Assembly (NCBI GenBank): GCA_947489685.1
Contig: CANLEM010000004.1
Location: forward strand, 62,001-126,000
DNA from: an uncultured Aquimarina sp.
GTDB taxonomy: Bacteria; Bacteroidota; Bacteroidia; Flavobacteriales; Flavobacteriaceae
Length of the DNA: 64,000 bases
Direction of reading: 5' to 3'
Shown here: positions 9,210-21,200 of the stretch, in pieces
Numbering within the stretch: the stretch's first letter is position 1
Layout of the letters: every line of letters starts with the position of its first letter
Translations under genes and position numbers: made by a program
Notes under the pieces: generated by a model
What the model was told of the DNA's origin: nothing
What the model saw: the letters and a program-made list of their open reading frames with translations, nothing else
Database searches by the model: none

Positions 9210-12200
9210 TTATCTGTTAATGTATAGATATCCTGCTCTGCTCTTACGTTCCCCATTTTCGAGAACATATTCCAGAACATAATAATATGTACCTACCGGA
9301 AGTTCATCTTTTTCTTCTATAGTAGTTCTCCCGTTAGAAATCCCTCTAAAGAAATTACTGTCTCTTCCATAATTTTTGGATCCATACACCTTTATTCCCC
9401 ATCTATTAAAAATCTCCAGGTTATTTTCAAGGTTTTCTATTCCACTAATCACAAAGACATCATTGACTCCATCGCCATTTGGAGATAATCCTGTAAATAC
9501 GGTAATACCGTCCTCTCCGGTTGAAGGTTCATTAGGTTCTAAATAATTTGGAATTCCATTTCCGTCTGTGTCGATGGCATCTTCTGGGTTACCATCACCA
9601 TTAGGATCTGCATTTTCATCTACAGTAAGCAAACCATCATCATCATCATCTACATCCTGAAAATCATCTCTACCATCACCATCGGTATCTTGTATAGAAT
9701 AATTTATTGTACCTCTGTCAAATTCTCCTTCATTTTGCACTCCATCCGGAACTCCATCTACACCGACATTTCCTTCTATTCTTCCTTCAGGTGAAATGAT
9801 CAGCACATCAACGTCTGCTCCAGATTCATATACATCCAGCACTCCATCCCCATCTGCATCTAAATCTAAGCGATCTATGGTACCATCTCCATCTGTATCT
9901 AGGTTAGGATCTCCGTTTTGTTCTTCAGAATCTAAAATTCCATCATTATCATCATCCAGATCGTCTGGATCTACTATTCCATCACCATCAGAATCAATAG
10001 CACTTATGGTAGCATCGTCTGGATCTCCATCTGCATCCGGATCTACATCAGCATTATTATTCGGATCATCTGAAGTTTCTGTAATCACTTCACCTCCTGG
10101 TGTCATTCCTGTTACCTCGGCAACATTGATCACCTGACCCGCTAAAACGTCAGCTTGTGTTACTACATGTTCTGCTAAGACCATTGCTATATCACCAGTC
10201 GCCAATGTAGTTATTGGTAATCCTGAAACTATTGTTGCATTATTATCTATTACAGTAATGTTACTTAAGGTTACAGTACCCGTATTTTCTATTTCAATGG
10301 TATATGTAATTATATCTCCCACTGCACCAAATACTCTTGGGTCTGCAGCTTTTGTAACTGCTAATCTTCCGGTAGTCACCAATCCTGTATTTGTTTCTGT
10401 TGCATCATCAGGATCTGGTGTTGAAGGATCATCAGACATATCCATTACCTGACTACCATCTGGAGCATCTCCTACTACATCGGCACGGTTAATCACCATT
10501 CCTGCATCAAGATCGGCTTGGGTGATTGTATGTGATGCAGTTACAGTAACTCTATCTCCCGGTGCTATTGTTGCGATAGAAGCTGGAAGAATGCTACCCA
10601 CATCTGCATTGGCATCAGACACTACAATATTTGTAAGTGTAACGGTACCTGTATTAATGACTTCCATTGTATACGTAATTACTTCTCCTACTGCATCATA
10701 TGCACCGTCTGGTGCAGGATCGTCCAACTTGGTTAATGTGAGTTCAGGGCTTTGATCAATTGTTGTGACCGTAGCATCATCTGGAGCTAGTGTATCCGGA
10801 TCATCAGAATCATCTGTTATTGTAGTTCCATTAGGGTCTTCTGCTGATACACTAGCTATATTAGTTACATTTCCAGCATCCAAATCTACCTGAGTAATTA
10901 CATGAGTAGCAGATACTGTAATAGTTTGTCCAGGATCAATACTCGGAATTGTTCCAGGTACAACGGTATCTGCATTAGGATCCGTAATTGTAGCATTAAT
11001 AAGTGTTACATTTCCATCATTAGTTATATCAATTGTATAGGTAATCAACTCTCCCAAAGTATTATAAGATCCATCAGCAGCTGGATTGTCGATCTTGGTA
11101 ATTACTATAGAAGGGTTTTGATCAATAGGAGTTACCGTAGCATCATCTGGAGCTGGTGTATTTGGATCATCAGAATCATCCGTTATAGGGTTTCCAACAG
11201 GATCATCGGATGTTACTTGTGCTGTATTCGTTACACTTCCTGTATTCAGATCCTGCAAAGTAATTGTATGTGTAGCAGTTACAATAGTACTTGTTCCCGG
11301 AGCCAAAGTTGCTATAGTAGCCGGCGTAATACTTCCTGTATCTGCATTAGGATCGGTTACTAAAATATCACTAAGCGTTACGTTTCCAGAATTGGTCACA
11401 GTAATTTGATATGAAATCTGCTCTCCTACGGTGTCGTAAGCGCCATCACTTGCCACTAATCCTTCTTTTAGTAATATAATTTCTGGTAAACGATCTATCA
11501 AACTCACCGTAGGATCATTATCTGTACCATCTCCTGGAGTAGTACCATCTAATAGTGGTGTCTCAACTGTCTCATTATTCGGAACAACAACTCCGTCTCC
11601 ATCAACATCGGTATCCGACGTATCTGTAATTGGAGTGGCTGGGGTACCATCCGGTAAATTTGGTGGCGTAGCACTTCCTGTAGCCGTGTTCTCTATTCCT
11701 CCGGCATCAACATCTAACTGTAAAATCGTATATACTGATGTTAAACTACCGGTAGCTCCAGGAGCTAAATTCGCTGGTGTAACTGCAGCAGCAGCTAAAC
11801 CTAACTTCGTATCTGTAACATTGGCTCCCGTGACACTTACATTACCACTATTGGTAACACTCAAGGTATATTCTATCGTATCCCCGGCATCAACAATACC
11901 ATTGGCATTTACATCTACCGCAGTAGCAAAGGTCTTAGTAAAAGTAATTTGTGGGACTGCAGGAATCAAACTCACCGTAGGATCATTATCTGTACCATCT
12001 CCAGGAGTCGTACCATCTAATAGTGGTGTCTCAACTGTCTCATTATTCGGAACAACAACTCCGTCTCCATCAACATCGGTATCCGACGTATCTGTAATTG
12101 GAGTGGCTGGGGTACCATCCGGTAAGTTTGGTGGCGTAGCACTTCCCGTAGCCGTGTTCTCTATTCCTCCGGCATCAACATCTAACTGTAAAATCGTATA

Positions 12201-15200
12201 CACTGATGTCAAACTACCGGTAGCTCCAGGAGCTAAGCTAGCTGGAGTAACTGCAGCAGCAGCTAAACCTAACTTCGTATCTGTAACATTGGCTCCCGTG
12301 ACACTTACATTACCACTATTGGTAACACTCAAGGTATATTCTATCGTATCTCCTGCATCAACAATACCGTTGGCATTTACATCTACCGCAGTAGCAAAGG
12401 TCTTAGTAAAAGTAATTTGTGGGACCGCAGGAATCAAACTCACCGTAGGATCATTATCTGTACCATCTCCAGGAGTCGTACCATCTAATAGTGGCGTCTC
12501 AACAGTTTCATTATTTGGAACAGCAACTCCGTCTCCATCAACATCGGTATCTGACGTATCTGTAATTGGAGTGGCTGGGGTACCATCCGGTAAATTTGGT
12601 GGCGTAGCACTTCCCGTAGCCGTGTTCTCGATTCCTCCGGCATCAACATCTAACTGTAAAATCGTATACACTGATGTCAAACTACCGGTAGTTCCAGGAG
12701 CTAAATTCGCTGGTGTAACTGCAGCAGCAGCTAAACCTAACTTCGTATCTGTAACATTGGCTCCTGTCAAACTTACATTACCACTATTGGTAACACTCAA
12801 CGTATATTCTATCGTATCTCCTGCATCAACAATACCGTTAGCATTTACATCTACCGCAGTAGCAAAGGTCTTAGTAAAAGTAATTTGTGGGACTGCAGGA
12901 ATCAAACTCACCGTAGGGTCATTATCTGTACCATCTCCTGGAGTCGTACCATCTAATAGTGGCGTCTCAACTGTCTCATTATTCGGAACAGCAACTCCAT
13001 CCCCATCAACATCTGTATCCGACGTATCAGTAATTGGTGTAGAAGCACTACCATCCGGTAGGTTTGGAGGAGTAGCCTCTCCTGTAGCTGTATTCTCTAT
13101 TCCTCCGGCATCAACATCTGATTGTAATATCGTATATACTGATGTTAAACTACCGGTAGCTCCTGGAGCTAAATTCGCTGGTGTAACTAAAGAACCTGTA
13201 ACTCCTAATTTAGTATCTGTAACATTGGCAGCTGTTAGACTTACATTACCACTATTGGTAACACTCAAGGTATATTCTATCGTATCTCCTGCATCAACAA
13301 TACCGTTGGCATTTACATCTACCGCAGTAGCAAAGGTCTTAGTAAAAGTAATTTGTGGGACTGCAGGAATCAAACTCACCGTAGGGTCATTATCTGTACC
13401 ATCTCCAGGAGTCGTACCATCTAATAGTGGAGTCTCAACTGTCTCATTATTTGGAACAGCAACTCCATCCCCATCAACATCTGTATCAGAAGTATCAGTA
13501 ATTGGTGTAGCGGCACTACCATCTGGTAAATTTGGTGGCGTAGCACTTCCTGTAGCCGTGTTCTCTATTCCTCCGGCATCAACATCTAACTGTAAAATCG
13601 TATATACTGATGTTAAACTACCGGTAGCTCCAGGAGCTAAATTCGCTGGTGTAACTGCAGCAGCAGCTAAACCTAACTTCGTATCTGTAACATTGGCTCC
13701 CGTGACACTTACATTACCACTATTGGTAACACTCAAGGTATATTCTATCGTATCCCCGGCATCAACAATACCATTGGCATTTACATCTACCGCAGCAGCA
13801 AAGGTCTTAGTAAAAGTAATTTGTGGGACTGCAGGAATCAAACTCACCGTAGGATCATTATCTGTACCATCTCCTGGAGTCGTACCATCTAATAGTGGCG
13901 TCTCAACTGTTTCATTATTCGGAACAGCAACTCCGTCTCCATCAACATCTGTATCCGACGTATCTGTAATTGGAGTGGCTGGGGTACCATCCGGTAAATT
14001 TGGTGGCGTAGCACTTCCCGTAGCCGTGTTCTCGATTCCTCCGGCATCAACATCTGATTGTAATATCGTATATACTGATGTTAAACTACCGGTAGCTCCT
14101 GGAGTTAAGCTAGCTGGAGTAACTGCAGCAGCAGCTAAACCTAACTTCGTATCTGTAACATTGGCTCCCGTGACACTTACATTACCACTATTGGTAACAC
14201 TCAAGGTATATTCTATCGTATCCCCTGCATCAACAATACCGTTGGCATTTACATCTACCGCAGTAGCAAAGGTCTTAGTAAAAGTAATTTGTGGGACTGC
14301 AGGAATCAAACTCACCGTAGGATCATTATCTGTACCATCTCCAGGAGTCGTACCATCTAATAGTGGTGTCTCTACAGTCTCATTATTCGGAACAGCAACT
14401 CCGTCTCCATCAACATCGGTATCTGACGTATCTGTAATTGGAGTGGCTGGGGTACCATCCGGTAAATTTGGTGGCGTAGCACTTCCCGTAGCCGTGTTCT
14501 CTATTCCTCCGGCATCAACATCTAACTGTAAAATCGTATACACTGATGTCAAACTACCGGTAGTTCCAGGAGCTAAATTCGCTGGTGTAACTGCAGCAGC
14601 AGCTAAACCTAACTTCGTATCTGTAACATTGGCTCCTGTCAAACTTACATTACCACTATTGGTAACACTCAACGTATATTCTATCGTATCTCCTGCATCA
14701 ACAATACCGTTAGCATTTACATCTACCGCAGTAGCAAAGGTCTTAGTAAAAGTAATTTGTGGGACTGCAGGAATCAAACTCACCGTAGGGTCATTATCTG
14801 TACCATCTCCTGGAGTCGTACCATCTAATAGTGGCGTCTCAACTGTCTCATTATTTGGAACAGCAACTCCGTCTCCATCAACATCGGTATCCGACGTATC
14901 TGTAATTGGAGTGGCTGGGGTACCATCCGGTAAATTTGGTGGCGTAGCACTTCCCGTAGCCGTGTTCTCTATTCCTCCGGCATCAACATCTAACTGTAAA
15001 ATCGTATACACTGATGTTAAACTACCGGTAGCTCCAGGAGCTAAGCTAGCTGGAGTAACTGCAGCAGCAGCTAAACCTAACTTCGTATCTGTAACATTGG
15101 CTCCCGTGACACTTACATTACCACTATTGGTAACACTCAAGGTATATTCTATCGTATCTCCTGCATCAACAATACCGTTGGCATTTACATCTACCGCAGT

Positions 15201-18200
15201 AGCAAAGGTCTTAGTAAAAGTAATTTGTGGGACTGCAGGAATCAAACTCACCGTAGGATCATTATCTGTACCATCTCCAGGAGTCGTACCATCTAATAGT
15301 GGCGTCTCAACTGTCTCATTATTCGGAACAGCAACTCCGTCTCCATCAACATCGGTATCCGAAGTATCTGTAATTGGAGTGGCTGGGGTACCATCCGGTA
15401 AGTTTGGTGGCGTAGCACTTCCCGTAGCCGTGTTCTCTATTCCTCCGGCATCAACATCTAACTGTAAAATCGTATACACTGATGTCAAACTACCGGTAGC
15501 TCCTGGAGCTAAATTCGCTGGTGTAACTGCAGCAGCAGCTAAACCTAACTTCGTATCTGTAACATTGGCTCCCGTGACACTTACATTACCACTATTGGTA
15601 ACACTCAACGTATATTCTATCGTATCCCCGGCATCAACAATACCATTGGCATTTACATCTACCGCAGTAGCAAAGGTCTTAGTAAAAGTAATTTGTGGGA
15701 CTGCAGGAATCAAACTCACCGTAGGATCATTATCTGTACCATCTCCTGGAGTACTACCATCTAATAGCGGTGTCTCTACAGTCTCATTATTCGGAACAGC
15801 AACTCCGTCTCCATCAACATCGGTATCTGACGTATCTGTAATTGGAGTGGCTGGGGTACCATCCGGTAAATTTGGTGGCGTAGCACTTCCCGTAGCCGTG
15901 TTCTCTATTCCTCCGGCATCAACATCTAACTGTAAAATCGTATACACTGATGTCAAACTACCGGTAGCTCCAGGAGCTAAATTCGCTGGTGTAACTGCAG
16001 CAGCAGCTAAACCTAACTTCGTATCTGTAACATTGGCTCCCGTTACACTCACATTACCACTATTGGTAACACTCAAAGTATATTCTATCGTATCCCCGGC
16101 ATCAACAATACCGTTGGCATTTACATCTACCGCAGTAGCAAAGGTCTTAGTAAAAGTAATTTGTGGGACTGCAGGAATCAAACTCACCGTAGGGTCATTA
16201 TCTGTACCATCTCCTGGAGTCGTACCATCTAATAGTGGCGTCTCAACTGTTTCATTATTCGGAACAGCAACTCCGTCTCCATCAACATCGGTATCCGACG
16301 TATCTGTAATTGGAGTGGCTGGGGTACCATCCGGTAGGTTTGGTGGCGTAGCACTTCCCGTAGCCGTGTTCTCTATTCCTCCGGCATCAACATCTAACTG
16401 TAAAATCGTATATACTGATGTCAAACTACCGGTAGCTCCAGGAGCTAAATTCGCTGGTGTAACCGCAGCAGCAGCCAATCCTAACTTCGTATCTGTAACA
16501 TTGGCTCCCGTTACACTTACATTACCACTATTGGTAACACTCAACGTATATTCTATCGTATCCCCGGCATCAACAATACCGTTAGCATTTACATCTACCG
16601 CAGCAGCAAAGGTCTTAGTAAAAGTAATTTGTGGGACTGCAGGAATCAAACTCACCGTAGGATCATTATCTGTACCATCTCCTGGAGTCGTACCATCTAA
16701 TAGTGGCGTCTCAACTGTTTCATTATTCGGAACAGCAACTCCGTCTCCATCAACATCTGTATCCGACGTATCTGTAATTGGAGTGGCTGGGGTACCATCC
16801 GGTAAATTTGGTGGCGTAGCACTTCCCGTAGCCGTGTTCTCGATTCCTCCGGCATCAACATCTGATTGTAATATCGTATATACTGATGTTAAACTACCGG
16901 TAGCTCCTGGAGCTAAATTCGCTGGTGTAACTAAAGAACCTGTAACTCCTAATTTAGTATCTGTAACATTGGCAGCTGTTAGACTTACATTACCACTATT
17001 GGTAACACTCAAGGTATATTCTATCGTATCCCCTGCATCAACAATACCGTTGGCATTTACATCTACCGCAGTAGCAAAGGTCTTAGTAAAAGTAATTTGT
17101 GGGACTGCAGGAATCAAACTCACCGTAGGATCATTATCTGTACCATCTCCAGGAGTCGTACCATCTAATAGTGGCGTCTCTACAGTTTCATTATTTGGAA
17201 CAGCAACTCCATCCCCATCAACATCTGTATCAGAAGTATCAGTAATTGGTGTAGCGGCACTACCATCCGGTAAATTTGGTGGCGTAGCACTTCCCGTAGC
17301 CGTGTTCTCTATTCCTCCGGCATCAACATCTAACTGTAAAATCGTATATACTGATGTTAAACTACCGGTAGCTCCAGGAGCTAAATTCGCTGGTGTAACT
17401 GCAGCAGCAGCTAAACCTAACTTCGTATCTGTAACATTGGCTCCCGTTACACTTACATTACCACTATTGGTAACACTCAAAGTATATTCTATCGTATCCC
17501 CGGCATCAACAATACCATTGGCATTTACATCTACCGCAGTAGCAAAGGTCTTGGTAAAGGTGATTTCAGGAACTGCAGGAATCAAACTCACCGTAGGATC
17601 ATTATCTGTACCATCTCCTGGAGTAGTACCATCTAATAGTGGCGTCTCAACTGTCTCATTATTCGGAACAGCAACTCCATCCCCATCAACATCGGTATCC
17701 GACGTATCTGTAATTGGAGTGGCTGGGGTACCATCCGGTAAGTTTGGTGGCGTAGCACTTCCCGTAGCCGTGTTCTCTATTCCTCCGGCATCAACATCTA
17801 ACTGTAAAATCGTATATACTGATGTTAAACTACCGGTAGCTCCAGGAGCTAAGCTAGCTGGAGTAACTGCAGCAGCAGCCAATCCTAACTTCGTATCTGT
17901 AACATTGGCTCCCGTTACACTTACATTACCACTATTGGTAACACTCAACGTATATTCTATCGTATCTCCTGCATCAACAATACCATTGGCATTTACATCT
18001 ACCGCAGTAGCAAAGGTCTTGGTAAAGGTGATTTCAGGAACTGGTGGAATCAAACTCACCGTAGGATCATTATCTGTACCATCTCCTGGAGTACTACCAT
18101 CTAATAGTGGCGTCTCAACTGTCTCATTATTCGGAACAACAACTCCGTCTCCATCAACATCGGTATCAGAAGTATCTGTAATTGGAGTGGCTGGGGTACC

Positions 18201-21200
18201 ATCCGGTAAGTTTGGTGGCGTAGCACTTCCCGTAGCCGTGTTCTCTATTCCTCCGGCATCAACATCTAACTGTAAAATCGTATACACTGATGTTAAACTA
18301 CCGGTAGCTCCTGGAGCTAAATTCGCTGGTGCAACCGCAGCTGCAGCTAAACCTAACTTCGTATCTGTAACATTGGCTCCTGTCAAACTTACATTACCAC
18401 TATTGGTAACACTCAACGTATATTCTATCGTATCCCCAGCATCAACAATACCATTGGCATTTACATCTACCGCAGTAGCAAAGGTCTTAGTAAAAGTAAT
18501 TTGTGGGACTGCAGGAATCAAACTCACCGTAGGGTCATTATCTGTACCATCTCCAGGAGTACTACCATCTAATAGTGGCGTCTCAACTGTCTCATTATTC
18601 GGAACAACAACTCCGTCTCCATCAACATCGGTATCCGACGTATCTGTAATTGGTGTAGCGGCACTACCATCTGGTAAATTTGGTGGCGTAGCACTTCCCG
18701 TAGCCGTGTTCTCTATTCCTCCGGCATCAACATCTAACTGTAAAATCGTATACACTGATGTTAAACTACCGGTAGCTCCTGGAGCCAAATTCGCTGGTGT
18801 AACTGCAGCAGCAGCTAAACCTAACTTCGTATCTGTAACATTGGCTCCCGTTACACTTACATTACCACTATTGGTAACACTCAACGTATATTCTATCGTA
18901 TCCCCGGCATCAACAATACCATTGGCATTTACATCTACCGCAGTAGCAAAGGTCTTAGTAAAGGTGATTTCCTGAATATCTTCTCTCCAATTTGGATCTC
19001 CTCCAGCAACATCTGTATCAGGGAATGGATTGGTTGCTGTTTGCCCTCCGTTTGTAGAATCCGGATTTGATGTATCCGTATCAAATTCATCATCTAAACC
19101 ATCATTATCACTATCTGTACCTAAGACCCCAAGATCAGGAGTTGTTCCAATAGTATCTGTACCATCAACAACCCCATCATCATTACTATCATAAGCTTCT
19201 ATGGTGTCTGATTCTCCATCTCCGTCAGAGTCTAAATCAATATAATCAGGATCTGCATCACTATTCAAATTAGCAATATCTGTATTAACAGGAACTATTG
19301 GCATCCCTATAATTCCACAAGTACCAAAAGTACAATCAGCATCATATTGATCATCTATACCATCATTGTCTGTATCATTACCAAAAGGAGCAAGGTAATC
19401 AGCAGTAGTTTGTCCTTCAATATTATCTACAATTCCATCATCATCCGCATCTATATCCAGAAAATCAGGACCATCATTTACATTACTATCTGTATTTGGA
19501 GTTGGTAAAGGTGTTCCTGTAGTTACTGTACCTCCAATATTATCTAACGCATCATCTAATCCATCAAGATCTACATCGATCATTGAAGTAGGATCTCCAG
19601 GAGTAGGGTAATCAACTTCTCCATCAAAATTTATATCTACTCCTCCAGCTTCTATAATATCAAGAATTCCGTCATTATCACTATCCAGATCAAAGTGATT
19701 AGGCACTCCATCACCATCAAAATCGAATACAGGATCCAATGTGTCACAAATACCGTTGAGATCAGCATCTAAACATACTGGTAGTGTTGCGCTACCGTTA
19801 TTATCAAAATCCTGATAATTTGGTATCCCATCCATATCTATATCAGCAGAAGGATCAACTCCTAAAGAATTTTCGGCAACATCAGGAATACCATCATTGT
19901 CATCATCTAAATCTAAATTATCCCCAACATTATCTCCATCATTATTATCAAAAGTAAGATCACAGGCATCGGATATACCGTCAAAATCTGCATCAGGACC
20001 TCCAATCTGTTGATAATCATCCGTACTATTGGTATCACTATCCACTGGGTCAGTATACGCAGCTGCTACTACTAATCCATCACTGGTTACTGTACCTGCA
20101 ACATCTGTTAAAGGCTCTGTTGCAGTATTTCCAGGGTTATATACTCCACCATCTCCACCATCTGCATTGGCATCTGCATAGGCTTCATTAGCATCACTAC
20201 ACCCATCACCATCGCTATCTAAGGTTAAAAAATCAAAACTACCATCGCTACCGGTATCGGTAGGACTTAAACCTGCACCTGCACTGGTTGGTACTCCAGG
20301 TGCTATACTACCTGTATTATCTACATTATTATCATCATCATTAGCACGACCTTCTTGTCCAGAAGCTGCACTAGGTGTTCCTCCTGCTTCTACGACATCG
20401 TAGATACCATCGTTATCACTATCTAAATCCAAATAATCTGGCACTTGATCCCCATCATTATCAAATGCGGGATCCAATGTATCACAAATCCCATTTAAAT
20501 CGCCATCTATACATACGGGTGCAATGGCTGACCCGTTATTATCAAAATCTTGGTAGTTAGGAATCCCATCACTATCTGCATCTGCAGATGGGTCTACTCC
20601 CAACGTATTTTCTGCGGTATCTAAAATACCATCATTGTCATCATCAAGATCTACTATGTCTCCTACTCCATCGCTATCTATATCATCAAATGAAGTATCA
20701 CAGGCATCCATTACACCATCTCCATCACTATCAGGTCCTCCTATTTGTAAGAAATCCAAACCTCCGGTACCGTCACTATCAACAGGGCTATCATAAGAGG
20801 CCGCTACTACAGTACCATCACTATTACTTGTCCCGGCACTTGTGCTAAGTGGTTCTGCGGCTGCATTACCCGGATTATAAATACCACCGTCACCTCCATC
20901 AGCATTATCATCGTCATAGGCTTCATTAGCATCACTACATCCATCACCATCACTATCAGTATCTAAATGGTTAGCTGAATTATTTCCATCTGCATCAAAA
21001 GCAGGGTCCAATGTATCACAAATCCCATTAAGATCACCATCTAAACATACAGGTGGCGTTACAGAACCGTTATTATCAAAATCCTGGTAGTTAGGAATTC
21101 CATCACTATCCGCATCTGCAGATGGATCTACTCCTAATGTATTTTCTGCGGTATCTAAAATACCATCATTATCATCATCTAAATCGATATCATCTGGCAC

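Noticed and set aside
11635..18975. 2,446-codon plus-strand ORF
   Set aside because: It is the antisense shadow of the 468-bp repeats of the giant adhesin; its composition follows from the minus-strand codons and it has no start context.
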